Made by a program: the position numbers and the translations under genes
The notes under the pieces: generated by a model
Told to the model about the DNA's origin: nothing
The model's database searches: none
What the model saw: the letters and a program-made list of their open reading frames with translations, nothing else
NCBI GenBank assembly: GCA_964023205.1
Contig: OZ026834.1
Location: forward strand, 34,696,756 to 34,760,755
Length of the DNA: 64,000 bases
DNA from: Lutraria lutraria
Lineage: Eukaryota > Mollusca > Bivalvia > Venerida > Mactridae
Direction: 5' to 3'
In this document: piece by piece, positions 33,656 to 44,800 of the stretch
Layout: each line of letters starts with the position of its first letter
Position numbering within the stretch: position 1 is the stretch's first letter

Positions 33656-36016
33656 GATATTTCGACAATTGACCAACCAGCATGGTGGGATGATGAATGT
33701 GAGACACTGAAGTCATGTAAATACCGTGCATTACGTAGATTTAGAGCTACAAATGACGATGAAGATCTTATTTTCTATAAAGAAAGAAAGAAAATATTTA
33801 AAGATACCATTGCTAGAAAGATGTCCGACTATCAAAATAGAGAGCGTACTAAGCTTGTTGAATGTAGCAAGAATGTTAGCCTGTTATGGAAGAAACTCAA
33901 ACAATCTCAGCCCAAACAAAGTAACACGTGCAGTATCACAGCGAACGAATGGGTTAAACATTTTAGTAAACTATTATATAATGAAAATGTACAACCAATC
34001 GTTACAAATGATAATAATGAATCTGACGAGTTTTTAAATGCTGATATCACAATTGACGATGTTAAATTATCTATTAAAAAATTGGCATCTGGAAAAAGTG
34101 CTGGAAATGATGGTATAAACGCCGAGTTCTATAAGTGCACTAGCGAAATTATCGCTCCGTTTTTATGTCGTTTATTTAACACAATACTTACTACCGGTAT
34201 GTTCCCTGACTCATGGGGTGAAAGTATTGTTTGTCCTGTATACAAATTCGGGCCTCAGTATGATCCAAATAATTACAGAGGTATATCAATAACAACCACC
34301 ATGTATAAGATTTTCTCAAATATCATTAATCAACGCTTGTATTGTTGGGCTGAAGATAATAATAAGATTGATGAGTGTCAGGCTGGCTTTAGACAAGGCT
34401 ACTCAGCTATAGATAATGTATTTTGCCTACACGCCATGGGTCAAAAATATTTAAGTAGACAGGGCGGTCGCTTTTATTGCCTATACGTTGATTTCCGTAA
34501 AGCATTCGATAAAATAGATCATCACAAATTATTCGAAAGTTTGCAAAATAAAGGTGTTAACGGAAATTTTCTAAAAGTATTAGTTAAAATGTATGAAAAT
34601 CTAAAGTCATGTGTTAAAACATCATCTAACAGTGCAACGAGTTATTTTCCATGTAATATAGGAACCAGACAAGGCGATATCAGTAGCCCTACCATATTTT
34701 CTCTTTTTATTGACCAATTATCTGTTTTACTTCGCCAAAATTGTGAAACTGGAATCTTTATTGACGACTCAATACCTGATATATTATGTCTTATGTTCGC
34801 AGATGATGTAGCAAATTGTGCAGAGACTGTAATTCGATTACAGCAACAGTTAAATATAATTGATCAATTCTGTACATCGACCGGTATGGAAGTTAATCTT
34901 AGTAAAACACAAATTATAGTATTTCGTAATGGTGGTCCCCTGAAAAACTATGAACGTTGGACATTCCGTGGAGAACATATCCAGGTTACTTCAGTCTATA
35001 AATATATGGGTCTGCTATTTACGCCTACATTCTCATGGTCTGCTGCTCTGGAAAAACTAGCATGTCAAGCACAAAGATCAATTTTTGCCTTGTATAACTA
35101 TCAGAAACCGTTTGGTAATTTCAGTTTAACGCATCTATTTATTCTGTTTGATTCAATGGTTAAACCAGTTTTAACATATGGTTCACAAATATGGGGTTAT
35201 AAAAATGCACCTGAAATAGAATCCGTACAATTATCCTTCTGTAAGAGATATTTAAGTGTTAAATCTTCAACAAATAATTGTATTGTTTTAGGAGAATGTG
35301 GTCGATTACCCCTATGCATTACTACTATGTCTAATTGTATAAAATATTGGTGTAGACTGGTACACATGAATGACCACAGATACCCTAAAAGATGTTATTA
35401 TATGTTAAAGTCACTTGATGAGGGAGGTCGGCTAACATGGGCTTCACGCGTTAAGCATCTTTTGTTTCTGTATGGTTTTGGCTTTGTATGGATTTCTCAC
35501 CAAGTTGCCGACATTGGGCTTTTTATCAGTGCATTTAAACAAAGATTAATAGATTGTCATAAACAAAATTGGAACCAACTAGTCCAAGTTTCCAGTAGAT
35601 GTCTACATTATAAAGAATTTAAATCTTTGCTTAACACAGAACAATACTTAAAAATGAATCTACCAGTAAAATATAGACATGCATTTTCTCGTTTCCGCTG
35701 TTCAAGTCACAAATTTAATGTTGAAATTGGCAGACAAAATAGTATACCTTTCGATCAACGTATTTGTCAATTCTGTTTTCTAAATGATAATGTCAGGGTT
35801 GTAGAATGTGAATATCATGTATTTTTCTTTTGTAAAAGGTTTGAAAATATAAGAAATTCGTACTTATTAAATTGGTATACATCTGACAGAGATTTGCAAA
35901 ACTTTTATACATTAATGAGTTCAACTAACAGAGAAATCATCTACAAAACTGCTTTATATGTTGAAAAATTAATAAGATATTTTGATTTACCAATTGACGT
36001 TGAACAGTCTGTTTGA
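33656..36016 (+). CDS. LINE ORF2 reverse transcriptase (intact but 5'-truncated)
   Basis: 786 codons without a stop; an internal Met is at 33,821 but the homology (QPAWWDDEC, LRRFR) begins upstream of it. Reverse transcriptase motifs in order: KSAGNDGINAEFYK, NNYRGISI, QAGFRQGYSAIDN, YVDFRKAFDKIDH, GTRQGDISSPTIFSLFID, catalytic FADD in LCLMFADDVANC (about 34,790), then STGMEVNLSKTQIIVFRNGG and the thumb. The C-terminal part has a CQFC...EYHVFFFC cysteine/histidine cluster (C-x2-C...H-x4-C type), common in this LINE group. Catalytic residues are intact, so truncation was recent, yet the missing endonuclease means it cannot retrotranspose on its own. Confidence 0.9.
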   Translation, partial: DISTIDQPAWWDDECETLKSCKYRALRRFRATNDDEDLIFYKERKKIFKDTIARKMSDYQNRERTKLVECSKNVSLLWKKLKQSQPKQSNTCSITANEWVKHFSKLLYNENVQPIVTNDNNESDEFLNADITIDDVKLSIKKLASGKSAGNDGINAEFYKCTSEIIAPFLCRLFNTILTTGMFPDSWGESIVCPVYKFGPQYDPNNYRGISITTTMYKIFSNIINQRLYCWAEDNNKIDECQAGFRQGYSAIDNVFCLHAMGQKYLSRQGGRFYCLYVDFRKAFDKIDHHKLFESLQNKGVNGNFLKVLVKMYENLKSCVKTSSNSATSYFPCNIGTRQGDISSPTIFSLFIDQLSVLLRQNCETGIFIDDSIPDILCLMFADDVANCAETVIRLQQQLNIIDQFCTSTGMEVNLSKTQIIVFRNGGPLKNYERWTFRGEHIQVTSVYKYMGLLFTPTFSWSAALEKLACQAQRSIFALYNYQKPFGNFSLTHLFILFDSMVKPVLTYGSQIWGYKNAPEIESVQLSFCKRYLSVKSSTNNCIVLGECGRLPLCITTMSNCIKYWCRLVHMNDHRYPKRCYYMLKSLDEGGRLTWASRVKHLLFLYGFGFVWISHQVADIGLFISAFKQRLIDCHKQNWNQLVQVSSRCLHYKEFKSLLNTEQYLKMNLPVKYRHAFSRFRCSSHKFNVEIGRQNSIPFDQRICQFCFLNDNVRVVECEYHVFFFCKRFENIRNSYLLNWYTSDRDLQNFYTLMSSTNREIIYKTALYVEKLIRYFDLPIDVEQSV

Positions 36017-36280
36017 ATTGATTAAGTATTATTATATATTGTAATTGTATCCATTTGTTTATAACAATTATCAATGTTAACATAAATATATACATGTCTA
36101 TGTAAAATATTGTTATAAGAAAGCTGATACATGTATGTAAAACCTCTTTTTGTTTAAAGAGATAAGCAGCATACACAACTCTCTATATATATAACATGTG
36201 ATGTGTATATGAATATGTATTCTTGGCCGGTGGCCTCTATTACTAAATAAAATCTTTGAATCTTTGAATCTTTGAATTGT
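33656..36280 (+). mobile_element. 5'-truncated LINE with intact reverse-transcriptase frame
   Basis: Non-LTR retrotransposon inserted in + orientation. The open frame starts right after a TAA at 33,653, so the endonuclease domain is missing. The 3' end has AATAAA (36,246-36,251) followed by three copies of TCTTTGAA (to about 36,278), a slippage-type tail. Same 3' tail type as the LINE at 37,966-42,285, which lies tail to tail with it. Confidence 0.9.
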
Positions 36281-36371
36281 AATTTACATATAAACAGGCT
36301 TTGAAAAGTTCGTCCGTACTCGAAATGTCAATGAAAAATGTATTTTTTTCCTGAATTTTCATAATGGTGGT

Positions 36372-36596
36372 TTGTTTGTTTGTTTGATCGAGTTTTACGC
36401 CTCTTTTCTATAGTCAGAATCATATGATGCGGACAGTTCACCTAACCGTCATTCCTGGAAAGAATCAGTACTAGGCTCCCATCCTCCGTAAGCAACTGCC
36501 AATTTTCTCACATTAAGAGACCCACGACCCTCTATCAGTGAGAGGTTACAATGAGTCGAAGTCAGTAATCTTAACCACTCGACCACGGAGGCGGGC
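36372..36596 (-). mobile_element. tRNA-derived SINE with 12-bp target duplication
   Basis: Minus strand begins with a tRNA-like head, CCTCCGTGGTCGAGTGGTTA (A-box TGGTCGAGTGG), then a B-box-like GGTCGTGGGTCTC, a conserved-looking body, and ends in a CAAACAAACAAA tail. Flanked by perfect direct repeats CATAATGGTGGT at 36,360-36,371 and 36,597-36,608. The head resembles tRNA-Ser/Leu. Confidence 0.85.
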
Positions 36597-36715
36597 CATA
36601 ATGGTGGTAATTTATGACATGTTACAGAAAACTGAATAATACTTTGTATCCAGATGTTCGATTTCGATCTTAAATAATTATGTCCTTTGTAAATAAAACT
36701 CATGTTTACCCCGCC

Positions 36716-36875
36716 CACTTCAAGCCATTATTAGGTATACCCCTATTCACTTCAAACCGTACTTAAGTATACCCCTGTTCACTTTAAGTTATGACTAGGC
36801 ACGCCCCTGTACACCAAGGCTATGATTTTGTATGCCCTTATTAACTTCAAGCTGTAAGTGGATATACCGCTGAAC
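36716..36875. repeat. 32-bp minisatellite, five units
   Basis: Units of 31-32 bp with consensus near CACTTCAAGCnnTnnnTAGG, then TATACCCCTGTT. The first two units are the most alike and the later ones are degenerate. Confidence 0.75.
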
Positions 36876-37738
36876 ATTGCCAAAATTGACAGTTCCATTC
36901 GTATCGTGTGTTGTCTCATTTACGTGTACATGTACAGTTGAAGTTTGGGTTTGTATGACCTTATTTGTGAAAATCGCAATTATAATGAAAGAAAATTTGC
37001 ACAAAAGTGTAACACTACATATTACATTAAAGCACTTTTTCGTCATCAAACTATTTTCGAAACGTTGATATAATTATGTTTTATTTCATCTTAAATGCAA
37101 CAAGAGTTTTCAGATTTCTTTGCGCAACTTTGCGCAACACGATCGGTTACATTAACAGTTAGATCATGTAGGGAATTCATACGTTATTCTTCTGGCTGTT
37201 CCATTCTATCCATACGACTGTAACCTAGCAATTAAAGTAGCTATCATTCTTAAGTTACGAACCAGTCATGAATTGTCTGTTTTGAAGTTTCCATGAATAA
37301 ATATTTTGTCTCAAGTGTATATAGTTCATTACTATCTGACAAATAGATTGCTGGTATAGAGACCATTATTTGCATTTACTGGCAACCGGTAAATTAACAG
37401 AACAGAGTATTGTCAATATTATAGCTACATTTTCAACAAATGGACTAAATAAATTATACCTCAAAGCGCGTGACCTATTTAAACGTAGAAGTACAATAGA
37501 TCCCGCATTATTAACATGGCTTTAAGAACTAATGGAACGATTTGCCGTAGGATGGTTGAAGACAGTATATTGACATTAATGTATGAGTGTATGAATGACT
37601 ACATTAATTAAACTGAAAGTTCCGATAGACCTAGGTGTGTTCAATGTTAACTATGAATACCCTATAGGTAAGCCTCACGCGAGGTTTCTTGGAAATTGAA
37701 CGATAGTTCAGCTTCCCATAGCCGTTACTCTCGCTCGG
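36876..37738. other. Gene-free stretch between the two LINEs
   Basis: No gene or repeat recognised. Confidence 0.4.
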
Positions 37739-37763
37739 CGCGCATGCGCACAACAACGTCCGA
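37739..37763. repeat. 25-bp direct repeat, left copy
   Basis: CGCGCATGCGCACAACAACG and five further bases are repeated exactly at 42,310-42,334, on either side of the block containing the minus-strand LINE. Confidence 0.85.
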
Positions 37764-38082
37764 TGATTTTAATATGGACCTAAGTACTATGTTTATCTAC
37801 ATCCGCTATGCAAGTGTTAAACTAGTTCCAGTTTCATGGTTGCAGTGCATGGCTGTGTAAGTTCAGTTTCAGAGTACTTTCCGTACTTTGATTTACACAC
37901 ATAATTAGGAAACGATGTTTTCTGCTTATATTATGGTTTAGAGTATTCCTTTATTACAGGTAAAAGTTTCAAAGTTTCAAAGTTTATTAAGATTATAACA
38001 TATATAAAGCCAACATATTTGTTTTGATCAGAAATGATCACTGAACAAATATAGATATAATGGATATTATAATAGGTTCAAG

Positions 38083-38102
38083 ATGATAGATAGATAGATA
38101 TA
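38083..38102. repeat. Short (GATA)n microsatellite
   Basis: Four to five GATA units within the 3' part of the minus-strand LINE. Confidence 0.8.
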
Positions 38103-39413
38103 ATTTGTTACCAGTGTATTAGAATACTCCAATAGATTACTAAGCAAACATTACTAATAACAAATAAAATTTAATAATGTAAGGGCTGTATCACGCCCTT
38201 TAGACTACATTTAATTGATGACAAGTAGATAATAGAAAAACAAACAAAAAAGACAAAAAATCAAAAACAAACACACACACAAAATCCATTAAATTATGTT
38301 TATAAATGCAGGCAAACATTTAACCAACCCTGCTTATAAAGAATAATCATTAGATACAACCGTAGGATTAAACATACTTAGCATAATAACAACAAATCAA
38401 CAAGCAAAAAGAACAATAACGTTTCACTGAATTATAATTTCCAATACTAACAACATTATTTGGCTGATCTGATATGTATAAACGTTCACACTTGTACAAG
38501 ATAGTTCCATATTAGAATCAAATAACTGTATATATAAAATAACAAGGACTCAATTAAGATTAATTTTCTTTCAAGTAATCGGTTCTAAGTAAGAAAGAAT
38601 GGTAAACATACATAGCTAAATTTCGAATTTCCTCAACATTATTGCTTTCAAATAATTGTACAGTTTTGAATAAGCTAGCATTCTGGTAAAAATAAGGTTG
38701 GATATATTTATGACGTATATTTTTATAAAGTTTGCATTCAGTCATAAAATGATGTTCGTCTTCAAGTATATTATTAACGACGTTCATTAAAAGGAGTGGC
38801 GGGTTGTTTCCATCTACCAGACTCAATTTCGAGTCTATGTGAAGCAACTCTTAAGCGTGTTAAAACAAATCTAAACTTTTTAATATTTACTGAGGATAAG
38901 TACGATTTATAGCCAAAATCATTAAAGTTTCTATAGAATATACTTCTTGTTGACTCATTTATTCTTGCATTCCAGTTTTGAATAAAGTTATCATTTACTC
39001 TTTGTTTAAATATGTTGATAAAAACAACAGAATCCCCTACCCCTTGGTTTAACCAAACTTCATGAAACCCTAGTTTATTTAATGTATCTCTTAATAAAGA
39101 AGCCCAATTTATTTTGTTTGGAAATGTATCAATATCATTTAGCATCATGTTATATATTATTTTTATAAATTTCCTACCATCTGCATTTATTGTTTTAAAC
39201 CACAATTTTATAATTGATATAAGTCTTCTACTCTGGTAATTTATCCTGCCTAATTCACCATATATAAAGTCATTTTGTGTGGTTGATTTAACGCCTAATA
39301 AGGATTTGCAAAATTGTAAGTGAACACGTTCTATTTTTTGCGCATGATGAAAACCCCAAACTTGGCTACCGTAATTTAGTATTGGAGAAATTAACTTAAT
39401 AGGTCGAGTGAAT

Positions 39414-40226
39414 GTTTAATATCCAGGGCCCGTATTTATAAAGCATCTTAATTATTTTCTTAAACCCGATCAAAATTAGCTAAGCTAGGAAAAAATCTTA
39501 TCTTAAGATAAGTGATATTTATGAACGCACTTAAGAAATATTTTAGTAAAGAAAATTCTTAATTTAAAAGATGTTTTAAGATGTCGTTGCTACGGAATTC
39601 CGGGGTTTTCCTTTCTAAAAATAGAACCGAAATGATTTCTATCACGCTCGCGCCCGCACATCTGTAAGAATATAAGATAAATATATCAATGATAAATTCA
39701 GCACGTTATATTCCCTTTATCATGCAACATATGTGTTAAATTTCACATATTTCCTACCATATTACTGAGTAATGATAACGCTGACTATGATAGTGTTATA
39801 ACTACACCAATAAGACGTATATATATATATACATGTATACACAGTGGCGTAGCCAGAAATAAATTTAACTTAAGTCGGGGCACTCAAGGGAGGTCCAGCC
39901 TCAGGGTCCCTCTATGGAGATCCGGGGGCATGCACCCGAAATTTTTATTTACCTAGAAAATCTCGGGTTGTTTTTTCTCCTTGGTCAAAATTATGGTTGC
40001 TTTGGTAACAGAAAAGTCAAAATATGTTGATGAAATTTGGTATGCAAGACTGTACATAATTAGATGGAAATATTGATATAGTGTATGTTAACATCTAACC
40101 ATGGATATTATTTGCCTTGAAAGGATCCCTATATTATTATTATAGTTATTCAAGCCCAAATGTAAGTCAAAGTACTTGTTATAAAAGAAACGAAAGTACC
40201 AAATAAGATGGAATTAGGTATGGTAT
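39414..40226. mobile_element. Composite insertion inside the minus-strand LINE
   Basis: The LINE reading frame stops at LRKYL (40,227) and resumes with TFTRPIKL (before 39,414); the intervening 0.8 kb is unrelated. It contains a CAGGGCCCGTATTTATAAAG start at about 39,424 and a CAGTGGCGTAGCCAG start at 39,842, both typical of DNA-transposon (hAT-like) termini; neither opposite end was found. Confidence 0.65.
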
Positions 40227-42309
40227 TTATAAATATTTTCTTAATTTAAAAACTGATTTTAGTGCTTGACCAGCTAACGTAGTTTGGGTTTCATTAAAAG
40301 AGCCCCCACTAGTAAAAACAATTCCCAAGTAAGAAAACTTGCTGATTATTTCGAGTTCTAGGTCATTATAATAAAATTTCATGTTTTTGGGTAATATTCC
40401 TCCTTTTCTGAAAACTACGATTTTACTTTTGTCAGTATTTACTTTAAGTTTCCATCTTTGACAATACGAGTATAAAATATTTAAACCGTTCTGTAAATCT
40501 TCCTGTGATTCAGACATAATAACGATATCATAAGCGTACATTAATAAATATAGTTTCATAAAATTTATATCTATGCCTTTAAAACCTTTCACGTACAAAA
40601 CGTCCTCTAGATCATTGATATATAAAGAAAACAAAAACGGACTTAAACTTTCTCCCTGACGGACGCCTAGAAAGCACTCAAAAGATTCACTTGTCTTACA
40701 ACCTACTTTCACTTTCGATTTGACGGAATCGTACATTGATTTAATGATGTTGAAAATTTTACCTCTTAATCCACGTTTGATTAATTTATACCAAATATTT
40801 TGATGAACTACATAATCGAAGGCTTTTGAAAAATCGATAAATGCACAATACAGTTTTTTATTTTGGTTTATGAAATGGTTTATGATACCATGTAAGACAT
40901 ATATTATCGATTGTTCCCATATTAGCGCGAAAGCCAGCTTGTGCCTCAATATATATATAATATGTATCTGCCCATGTTAACAATCTATTATTTATAATGC
41001 GTGTAAAGAGTTTGCCAATAACACTCAATAAAGATATACCTCTAAAATTATTCAAATTATTTATATCGTGTTTTTTGTGAATGGGTATTATATAGCCTTC
41101 ACTCCAGGATGTTGGGAAATAACCCATATTTAAAATCTTGTTGAATAATGTTAAAAGTAACGGTGACAAGACATGACGGCCGTATGTTAAAAATTCATTG
41201 ATAATACCATCTGGGCCAGCGCTTTTGTTATTTGATAACTGATTTAAAGCTTAATTTAATTCTGATATGTGTATGCAGCTATCTAGCTCTTTAAACAAAC
41301 TTTTGCGTTCGGAATTCAAATATCTTTCATTAAAGTGAATTATGTCTGCATCTGCCTGAAACCTGTCAGCAGGATTATTTATAGCTTTAAAGTATTGTGA
41401 AAATTGATTTATCGATATTTTACATTTACTGTTTGCGTTAATATAGGTTGGGCGTGCGCTTTCTTTTAAAAGACTCCAGTATAATTTAGCATTTTTTACT
41501 CTAGCTTTTAACAACTTATCTGTTCGGGATTTAGCCTGTAGGAAATTAAAACGACGAACATTGTTTTGTAAGCTGTACGAGAAGAAACCAAAGTTACCCT
41601 ATTCCGTTCACTCTTATCTTTTCTATACGCGTTTAAATTTTTGTAATACTGAGCACGTGCAGACATACATGAGTCATCAAATATTGACAGCTTATTATTA
41701 CTGTAAGGTACGTCAGATTTGTTGTAATATTTAACAAATAGTGGTTTACAAACAGAATTAATTTTCTCTTTAAAAGACAGAAGTAATGAATCAATATTTT
41801 CCGTACAACTACTGTTATCAACACTTTGTATTAGTTCACTTATCTGTGAATAAAAATCCTGATTATTTATTCTCTCAAGAAAATCATCTTTTTTATTATT
41901 GTTCCATTTATAGAAAAAATCTAAGCATTCAATGTCATCTTCATTTACCCTAGTATTATTCCTTAAATCCTCGTGTACATCGTTACATGGAAAGGAAAAT
42001 TCTATCAAACAATGATCAGAGAGTATACTAGGTTCATGTACAGTAAATTTGTTAATAAAATGTAATAATGGTTGATCAACAATACAATAATCAATTAAAC
42101 TAGAACCAGACTTACTAACATATGTGAATGAACCAACATCTCCACAAACTCTACCGTTAGCAATGCGTAAAGTAGATTGTCTGAGTACATCTAATAGTAA
42201 ATGCCCATTTGTATTAGTTCTAAAATCCTTTGTATTTCTTGGTAAAGGTATATCAGGGACATAATCGTTTAGATGACTAATACATTACAACTACTTTGTG
42301 CATGTACAT

Positions 42310-42334
42310 CGCGCATGCGCACAACAACGTCCGA
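42310..42334. repeat. 25-bp direct repeat, right copy
   Basis: Exact match to 37,739-37,763; lies about 25 bp beyond the truncated 5' end of the minus-strand LINE. Confidence 0.85.
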
Positions 42335-42923
42335 ACTGCCTGAAGCACCTACATTATACATCATTCGATTTGAATACAGTGAAATTTCTAACAATAAATC
42401 GTTCTCTGGTAAGGTTTGGATAGTTTTGAATAATAAAAATTAAAATAGGTATATTAATTTACCTAGACAGATGTCTTATCAGTGAAACTGACTTTTACTT
42501 GCAATAAAAACATATCTAAATGTTCTGTTTTAATCACGAAGTACATATAGAAATGTAGCACAGTATTTTAGCAATGATAAGAAAAGCATCTGCCAACATC
42601 TTTACGAGATGTGGCTGAAGATAGGCATTATGTAAATACTGTTTTACTTTACACTAGAGAGGTTATGATCGTAAGATGTTTCAAACATTTTCAACCATTC
42701 GGATGGAAATATTTTGATACTTTCTATTTGAGGGAAAGGTTGTTTTACGAAATTAGAGACACATATAAAGAAAGCATTGTATCATGTATTTTAGCATGTT
42801 AAATAAAGATACATCTTTATGCAGTAAATATACAGGACATGGACGGCTTTAGTAAAATTCAGGTGCCTCGAATAATAAGATCATTATGTTGATATCTCAC
42901 TATAACCATAATTATCATGCAGC

Positions 42924-42955
<32 letters not shown>

Positions 42956-43083
42956 CCATATCATTGACACATTGTGGGAAAGCATATGTGTTTTACTGAC
43001 ACATCATTTTTCATAATAACCATACTAAAAGGTTTGAATAAGTTCCGCATCATAGAGTGTATTAGGTACTTTAACGTACTTAT
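42335..43083. other. Gene-free stretch after the LINE block
   Basis: No gene recognised; contains a (GATA)n tract at 42,924-42,952. Confidence 0.4.
42924..42952. repeat. (GATA)n microsatellite
   Basis: About seven perfect GATA units. Confidence 0.95.
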
Positions 43084-43762
43084 ACGGGGAAGTCAAAGAC
43101 CGGGGCCCGCGAAGCGGGTCCCGGGCTTTGGCCTTGCCCGGCTATAGACAATGCGTACGTTAGAAAAGGTTCAATGTGAATTAAAACAATTTCAAATGTG
43201 ATTACCTATCGCCGAAAATCTCATTTCCAAATCATGGGGGGCGCCATTTTGTTTGTAACAACTAATACGGGGAAGTCAAAGACCGGGGCCCGCAAAGCGG
43301 GTCCCGGGCTTTGGCCTTGCCCAGCTATAGACAATGCGTACGTGAGAAAAGGTTCAATGTGAATTAAAACAATTTCAAATGTATTACCTATCGCCGAAAA
43401 TCTCATTTCCAAATCATTGAATGGAGGCCGCCATTTTGGCCGCCATTTTGTTTGTAACAACTAAATTCTCGTTCTCGTGTTGGAATATTTTTTTACATCG
43501 TAATATAATTACTCACTTATATTTATGTTTTCCTATCTGTTTACAAGAAATAGAAAGCAAACTATTCGAAGTTTTTTAAAAAAGAAGCTTTATTTTAAAA
43601 ATACAAACGCTTTTGGTAAACTTTGTGAAAAGCGTCTGCTTAAAGTTTTGCGCACAAACGCTTGACAGGAAATAGAATGACGTCACTTTTTGTTTACGCA
43701 AGGTGCTCGACCAATCTCTACCTAGAGTTGTCGATCCTTTCCAATAGACTCGACTTCCCCGT
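43084..43762. mobile_element. 680-bp element with ACGGGGAAGTC ends and internally duplicated 5' end
   Basis: Left end ACGGGGAAGTCAAAGACCGG, right end CGACTTCCCCGT, which are inverted repeats. The first 183 bp (43,084-43,266) are repeated at once (43,267 to about 43,464), so the left TIR occurs twice. Each unit carries a GC-rich hairpin (GGGGCCCGC-GAA-GCGGGTCCC). No transposase. Confidence 0.75.
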
Positions 43763-43831
43763 TCCATAGGCTTAGCCTATTTTCATATTAATTAAACCAT
43801 TGAAAAGGTGGTCATATACCTGCTTTGCATT

Positions 43832-44190
43832 TCGTAAGAATAACACGTCGTTTTATTTACAGACGGTGTCCTGAGAATAGCACGTAGTCGTATTTACAAG
43901 CGGTGTGGTAAGACAATCACGAAGTTTTATTTACAGACTGTGTCGTAAAAATAGCGTGTCGTTTTTTTTGGCAAACGGTGTCGTAAGAATAACACGTCGT
44001 TTTATTTATAAAAGGTGTCGGGAGAATAGCACCTCGTTTTTATTTGCAAGCGTTGCCGTAAGAATAGCAGGTCGTTTAATTTACAAGCGGTGTCGTGAAA
44101 TCGGCACGTCGTTTTATTTGTATTATGGAGCGGTAAGAATTGGACGTCGTTTGTGTTACAAATGGTGTCGTGCGAATAGCACGACACAAA
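43832..44190. repeat. ~37-38-bp minisatellite of hairpin-forming units
   Basis: Nine to ten units with consensus near GTGTCGTAAGAATAGCACG, then TCGTTTTATTTACAAGCG. The last unit, GTGTCGTGC-GAATA-GCACGACAC (44,165-44,187), is a perfect hairpin. Two units (about 75 bp) are a multiple of three, which explains a long open frame over the array that I do not treat as a gene. Confidence 0.8.
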
Positions 44191-44479
44191 CTAAAAGCAA
44201 TGGCATATGTGCGTTATACCACTGTGCTAATGCTTGTAAACAATTTTTGAATATGTACATTTCATACTAAAGGTATGTCTAATAAATCTATTTTAGTATT
44301 TATTGCAATGTATTTTCATGGGCTGGTTGATGGTAAATTATACTTAGTGCCTTTTTATTTGAGCAACAAAATACTGAACAATTCAATAGATATATACCAA
44401 ATATTAAAAACAAGCTTTAATTTACAATGTACTTCCAAATTGTAATATTTGTGCCCTGGTATTAAAGCAATCTAAACGG
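44191..44479. other. Short unique stretch before copy B
   Basis: No gene recognised; separates the minisatellite from the point where the match to copy A begins. Confidence 0.6.
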
Positions 44480-44800
44480 TATAACTGTATCACACCTACA
44501 TATAACTAACATAACAAAAACGCTTTTCAACTGTAACAAAAACTGTATTTTATGTGAATAAACTCTTGACATAAGATAATAATTATGTGTCTAAATGTTT
44601 CATGTTGCACAATTTGTCTGTTTAAGTCACAACTGTTTTTGTTGCATTTTTAAAAGAATTATTGGGCATACTTTAAACAACAAGTATTCAATTATTGAAA
44701 CACTTGCAATCAAGAGAATGTCGATATTTACTTACCTGTCGACAAATCAGTTCGGTTTATTCTATATATTCATTGTATATATAATTATCCTATAAAACAC

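Larger units (their letters stand above)
37966..42285 (-). mobile_element. Broken LINE (endonuclease end, RT, C-terminus), interrupted by an insertion
   Basis: From 42,285 downward the minus strand encodes the end of an APE endonuclease domain (LNDYVPDIPLP..., IANGRVCGDVGSF, ILSDHCLIEFSF), then the linker and RT: SAGPDGIINEFL, NNFRGISLLSVI, AQAGFRANMGTIDNI, AFIDFSKAFD, GVRQGESLSPFLFSLYIND. The catalytic box reads LMYAYD where YADD is expected, losing one of the two catalytic aspartates. The C-terminal part resumes after the insertion at 39,414-40,226 (RPIKLISPILNYGSQVWGF) and ends at 38,560. Frame breaks lie near 41,510, 40,900 and 38,800, with a stop at about 41,253. The 3' end has AATAAA then repeated CTTTGAAA (37,966-37,988). 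Related to, but distinct from, the LINE at 33,656-36,280. Confidence 0.88.

Noticed and set aside
43905..44270. 121-codon frame rich in RRFIYKRCRE-like repeats
   Set aside because: It is the translation of the 37-38-bp minisatellite; two units make a multiple of three, so the frame stays open by chance on both strands.
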